Of a stretch of DNA of 64,000 bases, positions 16,426-25,711 are shown one piece after another. A model generated the notes under the pieces. That model was not told the DNA's origin. It saw only the letters and a program-made list of their open reading frames with translations, and did no database searches. This DNA comes from Negativicutes bacterium (lineage in GTDB: Bacteria; Bacillota_C; Negativicutes; Sporomusales_B; JARLHX01). The DNA is taken from NCBI GenBank assembly GCA_031292015.1, contig JARLHY010000124.1, forward strand, positions 1 to 64,000, written 5' to 3'. How positions within the stretch are numbered: position 1 is the stretch's first letter; every line of letters begins with the position of its first letter. The position numbers and the translations under genes are program-made.

Positions 16426-16641
16426 ATGGCAAGAAGCAGGAAACCGGTAAATCCGCAGTCTGAGAACGCCCTTGACCGTATGAAGTTTGAAGTGGCGTCC
16501 GAGCTGGGTATTGCCGACCGGGTCCGTTCGCAGGGCTGGAATACCATGACCTCGGCCGACTGCGGCCGGGTTGGCGGTCACATGGTACGCCGGATGATCG
16601 AACAGTATGAATCCAGCATCTCTGGCTCCAGCACCACCTGA
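16426..16641 (+). CDS. Alpha/beta-type small acid-soluble spore protein (SASP)
   Basis: A 71-residue DNA-binding protein that coats spore DNA. It contains the germination-protease cleavage region 'MKFEVASELGI' (around residues 19-29) and the second conserved block 'TSADCGRVGGHMVRRMIEQYE' in shortened form. The ATG at 16426 follows a perfect AAGGAGGTGAT site. It is a single-gene unit with a sigma-G-like promoter and a downstream hairpin. This gene is the strongest proof that the host makes endospores. Confidence 0.96.
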   Translation: MARSRKPVNPQSENALDRMKFEVASELGIADRVRSQGWNTMTSADCGRVGGHMVRRMIEQYESSISGSSTT

Positions 16642-16687
16642 GCACCCTGACTGCAGCTTAGCGCTGGTAAATGCGGATTCTTTCCAA

Positions 16688-16708
16688 ATGGGCGGCCCTG
16701 CCGCCCAT
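16688..16708 (+). terminator. Hairpin downstream of the SASP gene
   Basis: ATGGGCGGCCCTGCCGCCCAT is a perfect nine-base-arm hairpin followed by a modest T-rich stretch. It probably ends the SASP transcript. Confidence 0.55.
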
Positions 16709-16741
16709 ATTTGCTTGTCAACAATCCAGGTCCGGCCTGAG

Positions 16742-16766
16742 AGCACCCTGCAAAGAGTGCTTTTTT
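16742..16766 (+). terminator. Second hairpin with T-run between SASP and polX
   Basis: AGCAC and GTGCT arms followed by TTTTTT on the plus strand, just before the convergent polX stop. Confidence 0.5.
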
Positions 16767-18489
16767 AACTGCGTTTTCGCCGAAGGAGCGCCAAGGCCTG
16801 TTCTGCCGGCCGGGTATTGATGATGTCGGCAGCGGTCAGCCAGCCCTTGCGGGCGGCTGCCACGCCGTAACGGACATAATCCAGTTCGCCGGTCGCGTGG
16901 GCATCGGGATTGACCGCCAGGAGCACACCGGCTTCCTTGGCCCGGCGACACCAGCGCCAGTCCAGATCCAGCCGGTAAGGATTGGCGTTGATCTCGATGG
17001 CGGTTCCTGTAGCCGCCGCCGCCCGGATCACCTCTGCAACATCCAGCTCATACCCGTCGCGGGCCAGCAGAATCCGCCCGGTAGGGTGGCCGAGAATGCT
17101 TACATAGCGGTTGGTCATGGCCTTCACGATCCGCCGGGTCATTTCCGCTTCACTCTGCCGGAAAGACGAATGAACCGATGCTATGACAAAATCGAAGCAG
17201 GCCAGCACCTCGTCCGGATAATCCAGCGAGCCGTCCGGCAAAATGTCGCTTTCGATCCCGGCAAAGACGGTTAAATCGCCGCCCTGGGCGTTAATCCGGT
17301 CTATCTCCCGCCGCTGCTCGGTGACCGCCTCCACCCGCAGGCCACGGGCATAAACCGCGGTCCGGCTGTGGTCGGTGATACCGAGATAGCGCCAGCCCCT
17401 TTCCCGCACCGCCGCCGCCATATCCTCCAGGCTGGCGCTGCCGTCGGAATAAGTGGTATGGACATGAAAAACGCCGGTAAGATCCTGTTCCCGTATTAGC
17501 ACCGGCAAGCGGCCGGCGGCGGCGGCTTCCAGTTCATCGGCGCCTTCGCGCAGTTCCGGCTCGATATAGTCCAGCCCCAGCATCCGGTAGAACTCTTCTT
17601 CGCTGCCTACCGCGATTCGTTTCCCGTCCGCCGTTTCCAGGCCGTATTCGTTGATTTTCAGTCCCTGGTCCTTGGCCAGGCCCCGCAGCAGAATATGATG
17701 CTCCTTGCTGCCGGTAAAGTGGTGGAGGGTAGCGGCGAATTCCACCGGCCGCACGATCCTGACATCCAGATTCACGCCGGCGGTCAGCACCATACTTATC
17801 TTGGTCGGTCCCTGGCCAAGTACCCGCTCCACCCCGGGCATCGCCGTAATGCCTGCCGCGACGTCGCTGCCGGCGTCAGCAGCGGCGACGATATCGATAT
17901 CTTTCACGGTTTCTTTGCGGCGGCGAATGCTCCCGGCCACCTGAGCCGCTTCAACCCCCGGCTGACGGCGGATACTCTCGGCGATCGCCTCAGCCACCGG
18001 CCAGAGATCACAGAGCAGATGCTGGCCCTGAAACCGTTTGACGTAATCGATTCCCTCAAGAATTTTGTCCTGGGTTTTCGGGCCGAACCCGGTCAGTCCG
18101 GCCAGCCGGTTCTCACGACAGGCGTACTCCAGCTCGCCGACCGACTGAATCCCGAGCTTCTCAAAAAGCACCAGCGCCTTTTTCGGCCCCAGTCCGGGAA
18201 TCTTGATCAGCTCGAACAGTACCGGCGGAACCGAAGTTTTCAGTTCCTCGTAATAAGCAAGCCTGCCTGTGGCCAGATATTCGCCGATCTTTTGGCTGAT
18301 GGCCTTGCCGATCCCCTTGGTTTCCTCCAGCCCACCGCCGGCCACGAAACTTTGCAGATCGCCCTGGAGCTGCTCCAGAATCTGGGCAGCCTTCTCATAG
18401 GCCCGGATCTTGAAAGGATTCTCGCCTTTCGCTTCCAGCAGCACGGCAATATCGGTAAAGATGTGGGCTAACTCCAGCTTATCGGCCAT
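16765..18489 (-). CDS. polX: Family X DNA polymerase with PHP domain
   Basis: A 574-residue DNA polymerase/3'-5' exonuclease of the bacterial PolX type used in base-excision repair. Residues 1-150 hold the 8-kDa and helix-hairpin-helix region ('KIPGLGPKKALVLFEKLGI', 'LTGFGPKTQDKILEGI'). The nucleotidyltransferase part includes 'AGSIRRRKETVKDIDIVAA' with its paired Asp ligands. The C-terminal PHP domain starts at 'GVFHVHTTYSDGSASLEDM' and includes 'GITDHS' and 'INANPYRLD'. Length is normal. It ends close to the convergent SASP unit and starts 12 bases downstream of the spoVD-like stop. Confidence 0.95.
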   Translation of the reverse strand: MADKLELAHIFTDIAVLLEAKGENPFKIRAYEKAAQILEQLQGDLQSFVAGGGLEETKGIGKAISQKIGEYLATGRLAYYEELKTSVPPVLFELIKIPGLGPKKALVLFEKLGIQSVGELEYACRENRLAGLTGFGPKTQDKILEGIDYVKRFQGQHLLCDLWPVAEAIAESIRRQPGVEAAQVAGSIRRRKETVKDIDIVAAADAGSDVAAGITAMPGVERVLGQGPTKISMVLTAGVNLDVRIVRPVEFAATLHHFTGSKEHHILLRGLAKDQGLKINEYGLETADGKRIAVGSEEEFYRMLGLDYIEPELREGADELEAAAAGRLPVLIREQDLTGVFHVHTTYSDGSASLEDMAAAVRERGWRYLGITDHSRTAVYARGLRVEAVTEQRREIDRINAQGGDLTVFAGIESDILPDGSLDYPDEVLACFDFVIASVHSSFRQSEAEMTRRIVKAMTNRYVSILGHPTGRILLARDGYELDVAEVIRAAAATGTAIEINANPYRLDLDWRWCRRAKEAGVLLAVNPDAHATGELDYVRYGVAAARKGWLTAADIINTRPAEQALALLRRKRS

Positions 18490-18500
18490 AACTTCTTCTC

Positions 18501-20462
18501 CTACCTGGATTCAAAGTATACCGTAATTTCCGTGGCAGGATCGACGACGGTGTTCGGCGCAATACTCTGCCGCACCGCGACCCCTGTCCCGACAGGCACA
18601 AACGCCAGTCCCGCCCCGGCCAGACTGTCCCCGGCCTCCCGGATCGTCCTGCCGATGACGCCCGGAACCACGGCTTTGCCCTGCGGCGTAGCCCGCAGAA
18701 CCGGCTGGCTGACTGCCGCCGGAGGCTGGGCCGAGCCCAGCGCCGGCTGCACGGCATTCTGCGGCCGGATGCTTAGGTACCGCATTACCTGGGTCATAAT
18801 ATCGCTGAATACCGGCGCGGCGATTTCGCCGCCGTAGTATACCCCTTCCGGATCGTCGATAACCACCAGGCCCACTACCTGAGGATCGGGTATCGGCCCG
18901 AATCCGACGAAGGAAGCTATGTACCGGCCGCTGAGATAGCCCCCGCCGCCGGCGTTGAGCTTCTCGGCCGTGCCTGTTTTCCCGGCGAAACGGTATCCCT
19001 TGACTGCCGCTTTTTTCCCGCCGCCTTCCGAAACCACCTTTTCCAGCAGGGCGATCAGCCCCTGATCCGTTTCCGGACTGATCACCTGGCGGATCCGGTC
19101 GGTGGGAGTGGCCATCGCCAGCGTTCCATCGGCGTTATACACTTCCTTGACGATATGCGGTTTCAGCAGCACCCCGTCGTTGGCTATCGCCGCCACCGCA
19201 GTGATCAGCTGCAGCGGCGTCACCGCGATGCTCTGGCCGATAGCCATGGTGGCAATATCCGATTCACGCATATCCTTGGGCTCGAACAATAGGCCTTCTT
19301 CCTCGCCAGGCAGCTCGATATCGGTCGATTTGCCGAAACCGAAGGTTCTGGCATACTGGGTCAGCCGGGCGGCCCCCAGCCGCAGGCCGACCTGGACGAA
19401 GCCTGTGTTGATCGAATACTTGACGATATCGGTGAATGTGACTGGCCCGTAGCTGTCACCGCTCCAGTTTTGGATCCGCCGGCCGGACACCTCGACAAAA
19501 CCGTTGTCCACGAACCGTTCGTTGGCTGACACCAGTTTCTCCTGAAGGGCAGCGGCAGCGACCACCGATTTGAAAGTCGATCCCGGTTCATAAATGATCG
19601 ACAGCGCCCGGTTTTTCCATTCGTCCTCGCTGTAGCGGTAGAACTGGTTCGGGTCGTAGGTCGGGCGGCTGGCCATAGCCAGTATCTCGCCGGTACGGGG
19701 GTTCATAATGATGACGGTGGCCCCTTTGGCCCTGGTCTGAGCCATGACTTTGTCCAGACACTGTTCGACAATGAACTGGATCGTGCTGTCCAGGGTAAGA
19801 TAAACGCTTTTTTCCTGTTTGGCCGGATTGAAGGCCAAAATCGACTGAAAAATCGGGATACCCCGGCTGTCGGTATCCACCGCCTGCTTGGTCAGCACCC
19901 CTTTGATCGTTTTGTCCATCGCCATTTCCACTCCGGCCAGGCCGACATCGTCGGTGCCGACAAACCCCAGCACCTGGGCGGCCAGCTTGTTGTTGGGGTA
20001 ATAGCGCTTGCTTTCCTCGACAAATTCCAGTCCTCTAATATTTTGATCCTTAATCAGGGCAATTACTCGTTCGGCCTCATCCGGTTCCAGGGTGCGCTTC
20101 AGCCAGACGAACCCGCCCGCAGCCGTAAGGCGGCTCCTGACCTCTTCCGGTTTCATCGACAAAATAGGCGCCAGGAGATTGGCGACCGCCGTCGGGTCCT
20201 TATCGAACAACCCCGGGTTGACATACAGCGACTTTGTCAAACTGCTGATCGCCAGTTCCCGCCCCTGGCGGTCGTAAATCGTCCCGCGCGGCGACTGAAG
20301 AACCTTGCTTTCCTGCAGCTGGGTCCGCGCCCTCGCCGCCAGTTTCGCCCCGTCGACCAACTGAACCCAGGCCACCCGGCCGGTCAAAGCCACAATGGCG
20401 GTGAGCATAAAAAACAAAAGTATCGCTATCAGTTTTCGCACCCGCGGAGCGCTAAGCGGCAT
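18501..20462 (-). CDS. spoVD: Class B penicillin-binding protein with PASTA domain (SpoVD/FtsI type)
   Basis: A 653-residue peptidoglycan transpeptidase. An N-terminal membrane helix (about residues 10-30) is followed by the PBP dimer domain and the transpeptidase domain with 'GSTFKSVV' (SxxK), 'SINTG' (SxN) and 'AGKTGTAEKL' (KTG). A single PASTA domain forms the last 60 residues. One transmembrane segment plus a C-terminal PASTA domain is the layout of SpoVD, which makes spore cortex, and of some FtsI proteins. It is far from any division cluster, favouring SpoVD. The start ATG at 20460-20462 has only a weak AAAAGGG site; the longer frame to 20954 lies antisense to the MFS gene. Confidence 0.85.
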   Translation of the reverse strand: MPLSAPRVRKLIAILLFFMLTAIVALTGRVAWVQLVDGAKLAARARTQLQESKVLQSPRGTIYDRQGRELAISSLTKSLYVNPGLFDKDPTAVANLLAPILSMKPEEVRSRLTAAGGFVWLKRTLEPDEAERVIALIKDQNIRGLEFVEESKRYYPNNKLAAQVLGFVGTDDVGLAGVEMAMDKTIKGVLTKQAVDTDSRGIPIFQSILAFNPAKQEKSVYLTLDSTIQFIVEQCLDKVMAQTRAKGATVIIMNPRTGEILAMASRPTYDPNQFYRYSEDEWKNRALSIIYEPGSTFKSVVAAAALQEKLVSANERFVDNGFVEVSGRRIQNWSGDSYGPVTFTDIVKYSINTGFVQVGLRLGAARLTQYARTFGFGKSTDIELPGEEEGLLFEPKDMRESDIATMAIGQSIAVTPLQLITAVAAIANDGVLLKPHIVKEVYNADGTLAMATPTDRIRQVISPETDQGLIALLEKVVSEGGGKKAAVKGYRFAGKTGTAEKLNAGGGGYLSGRYIASFVGFGPIPDPQVVGLVVIDDPEGVYYGGEIAAPVFSDIMTQVMRYLSIRPQNAVQPALGSAQPPAAVSQPVLRATPQGKAVVPGVIGRTIREAGDSLAGAGLAFVPVGTGVAVRQSIAPNTVVDPATEITVYFESR

Positions 20463-20658
20463 CAAAACCAACCCTTTTCCTGAAGATGTTCTTTGTATTC
20501 GCCAAAACTGTCGGCTATCCCTGTAAAAGAATCGCCAAAAGCGGGACAAACCCGCAGCCCGGTGTTGCGGACGCCGTCGGTCGCTCCTTGATCCCTTTTG
20601 CCTGCAGGCGCTATTTTCTGGTAGAATACAGATATACTTTGAAAGGACATAACCACCG

Positions 20659-21867
20659 ATGAATATCCCCGAATGGAAAAAAAATCTGGCAGTCATGTGG
20701 TTCGCCCAGCTTATCGGCATGGGCGCCATAACCGGCGTTATGGCCTTTCTGCCGCTGTATATCCCCTCGCTTGGCGTAAACACCGTGGAAGAAACCGAGG
20801 TCTGGGCCGGTGTTCTGATGGGTGTCGCGTCCTTGGCCGCCGCGCTGGCCGGCCCGCACTGGGGAGCCGTCGCCGACCGGCACGGGCGAAAGCCGATGGT
20901 GGAAAGAGTTATGGGTGTCTTCTTTGTCATCATGGTGGCCATGGGTTTTGTCACCGACGTTTATCAACTGCTGGTTCTTCGCATCCTCCAGGGTATCTTC
21001 GGCGGCTTCACCGCCGCGGCGCTGGCTCTGGTCACCTCCATCACCCCGCCCAGGGAAATCGGCTTTACCCTCGGAATTTATCAGACCGCGATGATCGCCG
21101 GCGGCGCTTTCGGACCGATGTTCGGCGGACTGGTCTCCGACCATTTCGGCTACCGCCAGGCTTTCATCGCTTTCGGTCTGCTCTGCCTGCTGTCGCTGGT
21201 CATCATCCGTTTTGCGGTCACCGAGCGGTTTGTGCCGGTGGCCCGGACCGAAAAGAAACCGCTCCTCCAGGAAATCCGCGGTATCATCACCGTTCCCGGA
21301 CTTGGCATCATCCTGATTGTCCAGTTTCTGATCCAGTTTTCCATCATGAATATCGCTCCGGTACTGCCGCTCTACATTCAGCACCTGGCCCCCGATCTGG
21401 TCTATATCGCCAGCACCTGCGGCGCGATCATCGCCGTAGCCGGGCTGACCAGCGCCCTGGCCTCGGCCGGCATGGGCCAGCTGAGCAAACGTTTCGACCA
21501 CCGCCGCATCCTGCTGGTCTCAGCCGCCTGCAGCGCCGTTTTCTTTGCTGCCCAGGCCGCGGCTTCCGACGTCTTGATTCTGGGAATCATGCGCGGACTG
21601 AGCGGCTTTTTCCTCGGCGCCATGCTGCCGACCATCAACGCCGTCATCTTTCTCCTCATCCCGGCGGAAAAACGGGGCGTCGCCTACGGCATCACCACCG
21701 GGGCCATGCAGATGGGCAATGTGTTCGGCCCCCTGACTGGCGGCACTCTGGCCCTGTACTTCGGCATCCCGGCCGTCTTTTGGGTTACCGCCGGCCTGTT
21801 TGCCGCCATGGCGGTCTGGGTGCTGCTGTATGTCCGCAACCCCGAGCCCCAGCAGCAGCGAAGCTGA
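20659..21867 (+). CDS. MFS transporter, multidrug-efflux type
   Basis: A 402-residue protein with 12 predicted helices. Motif A 'GAVADRHGRKPMVERV' lies between helices 2 and 3. Motif C in helix 5 ('GGAFGPMFGGLVSDHFGYR') marks drug:H+ antiporters of the 12-helix class. An AAAGGA site precedes the ATG by 11 bases. It is transcribed away from the spoVD-like gene. Resemblance is to small-molecule exporters such as YttB/MdtG; the substrate is unknown. Confidence 0.87.
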   Translation: MNIPEWKKNLAVMWFAQLIGMGAITGVMAFLPLYIPSLGVNTVEETEVWAGVLMGVASLAAALAGPHWGAVADRHGRKPMVERVMGVFFVIMVAMGFVTDVYQLLVLRILQGIFGGFTAAALALVTSITPPREIGFTLGIYQTAMIAGGAFGPMFGGLVSDHFGYRQAFIAFGLLCLLSLVIIRFAVTERFVPVARTEKKPLLQEIRGIITVPGLGIILIVQFLIQFSIMNIAPVLPLYIQHLAPDLVYIASTCGAIIAVAGLTSALASAGMGQLSKRFDHRRILLVSAACSAVFFAAQAAASDVLILGIMRGLSGFFLGAMLPTINAVIFLLIPAEKRGVAYGITTGAMQMGNVFGPLTGGTLALYFGIPAVFWVTAGLFAAMAVWVLLYVRNPEPQQQRS

Positions 21868-21987
21868 AACAGTTTGCCGGCCCACCAAAATATGCCGCCC
21901 CGCACTTTGCAGGGGAATTGCGGCGCCGCTGTCGAATAATCTGACAAGGAACAAAAACGCGCGGCAACAACCGCCCAGAGGTGTACT

Positions 21988-23127
21988 ATGCTGAAAAAAA
22001 CCTTGCTGATAAGTCTGCTCTTTTTTGTGGCCTGCCTGTCGCCGGTGGCGGCGGCCGACCAGCTTCCGGCCGGCATGGCCGAAGTCGGCGCCTCCCAGGT
22101 TTGGTCCGCCAAGGCGACCTGGATCGGCCAGAAAGCCGTCATTGTCCCGGCCAAGATGGTTGAACACGTCGGGTTTTTATTTTTGTACCAGGATCCCACG
22201 ACCTCCGTCAGCGGCGTTGACCAGCTCAGCCTGGGACGAAGCCTCAGCGGCAAAACCCTGACCATCAAAGGCTTGTATACCCTGAAAAAAGCCACTGCAA
22301 CCGAATACTACTGGTATCTGACCGCAGAAGGCGGCGCTCCGGCCGTCTGGCTGAAGGACAGCCGCGACAAAACGCTCGCCGATGAGCCCTTCGCCCTGGA
22401 GGCTGAGTTTTCCCAGGATAAACGCTGGCAGGAACAGCTGGCCGCCCTGCCGGGGCTCGCAGTGTGGTACAACAGCAACAGCGCCGTCACCTTCGCCAAA
22501 GGTGCCAGCGCCGACCACCTCGCCCCGCTGACCATCAGCGAATTTCACTCCGGCGGCCCCTTCAGCGAAACCTATCAACTGACATTCACCAAAGAAGACG
22601 GCTCGGTCCTGGACTGGACCGCCGGTGTCGGCACCACGCCGCCGGCATACAGCAACAGGCAGTTCTACGATCTGCTGCAGAAGACCTTCTATCTGAAAAG
22701 CCCCTACGACGCACACCCGGCTTGGCCTGAAGCCCGCTGGACGGCCATCAAGGCCCGCAAAGTGGCTGTCGGCATGGACCAGGACATGGTTGTCCTGAGC
22801 TGGGGCGCCACCATGCTGATCACCCAAGCCAAAGACGGTACCGAAACCTGGGAGTATCCCGACCATCGCTACCTGATCTTCAAGGGCAAAACGCTGACCA
22901 AGATCAAGGTACCGAAACCCCCAGCCCCTAAAAATGCAAAAGCCGACAGCAAAGAAAAGGACAAAGCCAAGGACAAAAATCTTCCTGCCGTCCTCGAACT
23001 GATCGAAGTGCCCGAGGCCGGCCCGGTCGAAAAGCCCGTCCCGCCGGCGAAGGCTGGCGAAAACGACAAAGCTAAATCTAAGGACAAAGATACAGATAAA
23101 GACACAATTACGGAAGAGAAGCGGTAA
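21988..23127 (+). CDS. Exported protein of unknown function with lysine-rich tail
   Basis: A 379-residue protein with a clear signal peptide (residues 1-22, cut near 'PVAAA'). The middle is beta-rich. A section near residues 250-310 ('KVAVGMDQDMVVLSWGA ... WEYPDHRYLIFKGKTLTKI') resembles the short fold repeated in BamE/SmpA-like envelope proteins; this is a tentative impression. The last 70 residues are highly charged, with repeated K-D/E-K units, and probably disordered. Ribosome binding is AGAGGTGTACT. It follows the MFS gene by 120 bases. Its own transcript terminator overlaps the stop codon. Function not recognised. Confidence 0.75.
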   Translation: MLKKTLLISLLFFVACLSPVAAADQLPAGMAEVGASQVWSAKATWIGQKAVIVPAKMVEHVGFLFLYQDPTTSVSGVDQLSLGRSLSGKTLTIKGLYTLKKATATEYYWYLTAEGGAPAVWLKDSRDKTLADEPFALEAEFSQDKRWQEQLAALPGLAVWYNSNSAVTFAKGASADHLAPLTISEFHSGGPFSETYQLTFTKEDGSVLDWTAGVGTTPPAYSNRQFYDLLQKTFYLKSPYDAHPAWPEARWTAIKARKVAVGMDQDMVVLSWGATMLITQAKDGTETWEYPDHRYLIFKGKTLTKIKVPKPPAPKNAKADSKEKDKAKDKNLPAVLELIEVPEAGPVEKPVPPAKAGENDKAKSKDKDTDKDTITEEKR

Positions 23128-23143
23128 CCCCGCTTCTTTTTTT
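23118..23143 (+). terminator. Rho-independent terminator overlapping a stop codon
   Basis: GAAGCGG and CCGCTTC arms with a T7 run. The TAA stop of the exported-protein gene (23125-23127) lies in the loop. Confidence 0.85.
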
Positions 23144-23242
23144 GTCTCTCGACCACTAATCTTAATCTGGAACTTCGTCCGCCCGGCATTATTGCGGCCG
23201 CGGCGATCTGAAGGTCATGACGTTCCCTAACAGTCAAACAAA

Positions 23243-23269
23243 AAAAGCTGCTGTAAAACAGCAGCTTTT
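23243..23269 (-). terminator. Rho-independent terminator of the DapA/DASS operon
   Basis: AAAAGCTGCTG...CAGCAGCTTTT hairpin, followed by a T-rich run on the complement strand, just after the DapA-family gene. Confidence 0.85.
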
Positions 23270-23286
23270 CCTTTTACTCAACTATA

Positions 23287-24168
23287 CTATACCTTCAGTC
23301 CCAGGCGGCGCATCCAGGCGAAGATCTTTTCCTCCTGCCCGGCGGCCATGCCCAGCGGCGCAGAGACCGTGGCATCGCAGATCCCCAGCTTGCTGAGGCC
23401 CAGCTTGATCACTGCCGCGTTGGGCCCGAATCCGCCCATCATCGGAATCAGCGAAGCCTTCTTCTGCAGCTCGATGGCCCCGGCCAGATCCCCCTTAATG
23501 AACGCGCTGTACACATCGGCGCATAGCTTCGGCACCAGACTGCAGCCGGCGAAGATCCCGCCCTTGGCCCCCAGCTGATAGGCCGACACTCCCAGGGCCG
23601 GATTGCCGGACATAACGGCGAAATCGGCGCCGGCGGTCACGTCGAGAAACCGCTGCATATTGAAAAAGTCGCCGGAGCTGTCCTTCACGCCGATAATATT
23701 GGGATGGGCCGCCAGCTTGGCCATGGTGTCCGGAGTCATGGTAATCTTGGTCATCTGCGGGAAGTTGTACATCACCACAGGCAGAGTCGAGGCATCGGCC
23801 ACCATTTCATAGTGGCGGATCACCGCCGCCTGGTCCAGTGGGAAATAGTAGGGCAGCGCCACCAGCACGCCGTCAGCCTTGGTCTTGGTCGCCTTGCGCA
23901 CCTGCTCGATGGTCCGCTGGGTGCCGGGTTCGCCACAGCCGATCAGCACCGGGACTTTTCCCTTCACCTCGTCCAGAACGGTGTCAATGGCGTCCTGGCG
24001 CATTGCTTCGGTCATCGCCGGAAACTCGCCGGTGCTGCCCATGACCACTACCCCGGATACTCCGCCGTCCAGGCAATAGCGGGTGACTTTGCGCATTCCG
24101 GCTTTGTCCACTTTCTCATCCTGAGTCAGCGGCGTCGCCAGCGCAGGATATACACCTTTCAATTCCAT
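23287..24168 (-). CDS. DapA/NAL-family aldolase (copy 1)
   Basis: A 293-residue class I lyase of the dihydrodipicolinate synthase/N-acetylneuraminate lyase superfamily. The Schiff-base lysine is in 'IIGVKDSSGDF', the catalytic tyrosine in 'VVMYNFPQMT', and the pyruvate-binding 'MGSTGEFPAMT' is near residue 45. Start ATG follows AGGAGG by nine bases. Housekeeping DapA is unlikely: the gene is the last of a catabolic operon with a DASS transporter and an LDH2-type dehydrogenase, so it may cleave or form a 2-oxo acid. It is very similar to the lyase at 63284; the long block 'LPYYFPLDQAAVIRH' is identical in both. Confidence 0.88.
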   Translation of the reverse strand: MELKGVYPALATPLTQDEKVDKAGMRKVTRYCLDGGVSGVVVMGSTGEFPAMTEAMRQDAIDTVLDEVKGKVPVLIGCGEPGTQRTIEQVRKATKTKADGVLVALPYYFPLDQAAVIRHYEMVADASTLPVVMYNFPQMTKITMTPDTMAKLAAHPNIIGVKDSSGDFFNMQRFLDVTAGADFAVMSGNPALGVSAYQLGAKGGIFAGCSLVPKLCADVYSAFIKGDLAGAIELQKKASLIPMMGGFGPNAAVIKLGLSKLGICDATVSAPLGMAAGQEEKIFAWMRRLGLKV

Positions 24169-24207
24169 ACCTTTCAGCCTCCTTTATTTTCACTGACGCA
24201 TCATTGT

Positions 24208-25635
24208 TTAGTAAAGACCTAACCAGCGCCAGTAGGTCAGTGCACAGAGCGCGTAAACAAAACAGGCCGCGGTGCACAAAACGAAGCCTGTTCGCGGAAA
24301 ATCGCCGACAGTCATCTTGCCTGTACCGTAAATCAGAATATTGGACGACGTGCAATAAAACATCAGCAGCGGATAGCCGCCGATCACCATCCCTACCGGC
24401 AGGGCAAAAATCAGCGGATTGATATTGAGCACTCCTGCCATGCTGATGACGATCGGTATCAGTCCTGTCGCCATCGGCGTTGTCCCGACAAAGACAAAGT
24501 GCAGGTACTGGATGATGAACATGATCACAACCAGGATCACACCCAGCGACAGCTCCGAAAGGCCCAGCCCGTGAAAAATCGTCAGAGCCAGCCATTTTGC
24601 CGCCCCGGTCCTGATCAGGGCGTCGCCCAGGCTGAGCCCTCCGCCGGTCATCATCAGCACCTGCCAGGAGATGCCTTTATTGGCGTCGGTCCAGGTCAGA
24701 AAACCGAGCTTCGGTATGAACAACAGGACTACCCCGGCCAGACAGGCAATCGTCGGATCGATTTTCGTCCATTCCCCGGTCACCCACAGCGTGACAACAA
24801 AAGTAAAGATAACCATCGCCCGTTTTTCGTCGCCAGAAACGGGTCCCAGCTCGGCCAGCTTGCTGTTGACGAAGGCGTCGCCGCCGGGAATGCTTTCTAT
24901 CTCCGGCTTGTAGGCCACCGCACTGACATACCACCAGGTGAAAAGCGTCATGAGCAGCGCCGGCGGAAACCCATAGATAAACCATTCACTGTAGCTGATG
25001 AGATGTCCCCCTGCCGCCTTGGCGACAAATTCGATGGTCACCGGGTTTGGCGTCGTCGCCGTCAGGATGCCTGCGCTGATCGTCGAATTGGTGTACGCCA
25101 GGATCAAGAGCAGTCCGGCGGCGAACTTTGACCGGCCCTCAACCCCGAAGACCTGGATGATGCCCAGGCACACCGGCAGCAGAATCGCCGTTCTGGCTAC
25201 CGTGGAAGGCACCAGAAATGCCAGCACCACATTGGCGGCCATCACCCCGAAGATGATGCTTTTTGCGCTGTCGCCGACAACCTTCATAATGAGGTAGGTA
25301 ATCCGTTCGGCCAGCCTGGACTTCACCATCGCGGCGGCCAGGATAAAAGCGCCGAACATCAGGTACACGGTGGATGAACCAAAACCGCTCAGCGCGTCGC
25401 GGGTATTCGCCACACCGCTTAAAACCGACGCGGGAACGACGAGAATGCTGGCCATCGCCAGCGGAATCGCCTCCGTAAGATACAGGACGAAAATTCCCGC
25501 GAATAACGCCAGGGCCCTGTGTCCGGCAACCGACAACTCCGCCGGTTTTCCCAGCGCCATAATAACCACCGGTAAAAGAATCGCCAGAGGAATGCCAATC
25601 CGCTGCAGCCAATTCTCAGCCTTGATTCCGCCCAA
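24208..25635 (-). CDS. DASS/SLC13-family anion transporter
   Basis: About 475 residues and 11-13 hydrophobic helices of the divalent anion:sodium symporter family, which moves di- and tricarboxylates or sulfate. 'LTEAIPLAMASILVVPAS' and 'ILTATTPNPVTIEFV' correspond to conserved helices and an SNT-like loop region, here rewritten as T-T-P-N-P. I prefer the TTG at 25633-25635, eight bases after GGAGG; the GTG at 25642-25644 overlaps that site. It sits upstream of the DapA-family gene and downstream of two unrecognised proteins, so it probably imports the substrate of this operon. Confidence 0.82.
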   Translation of the reverse strand: MGGIKAENWLQRIGIPLAILLPVVIMALGKPAELSVAGHRALALFAGIFVLYLTEAIPLAMASILVVPASVLSGVANTRDALSGFGSSTVYLMFGAFILAAAMVKSRLAERITYLIMKVVGDSAKSIIFGVMAANVVLAFLVPSTVARTAILLPVCLGIIQVFGVEGRSKFAAGLLLILAYTNSTISAGILTATTPNPVTIEFVAKAAGGHLISYSEWFIYGFPPALLMTLFTWWYVSAVAYKPEIESIPGGDAFVNSKLAELGPVSGDEKRAMVIFTFVVTLWVTGEWTKIDPTIACLAGVVLLFIPKLGFLTWTDANKGISWQVLMMTGGGLSLGDALIRTGAAKWLALTIFHGLGLSELSLGVILVVIMFIIQYLHFVFVGTTPMATGLIPIVISMAGVLNINPLIFALPVGMVIGGYPLLMFYCTSSNILIYGTGKMTVGDFPRTGFVLCTAACFVYALCALTYWRWLGLY

Positions 25636-25711
25636 CCAGTCCACCTCCGCATGATCTCGGTGCTTACCGCCCTACCCGGCTCCATGGTATCATTACGCTT
25701 TTTGTCGCCCT

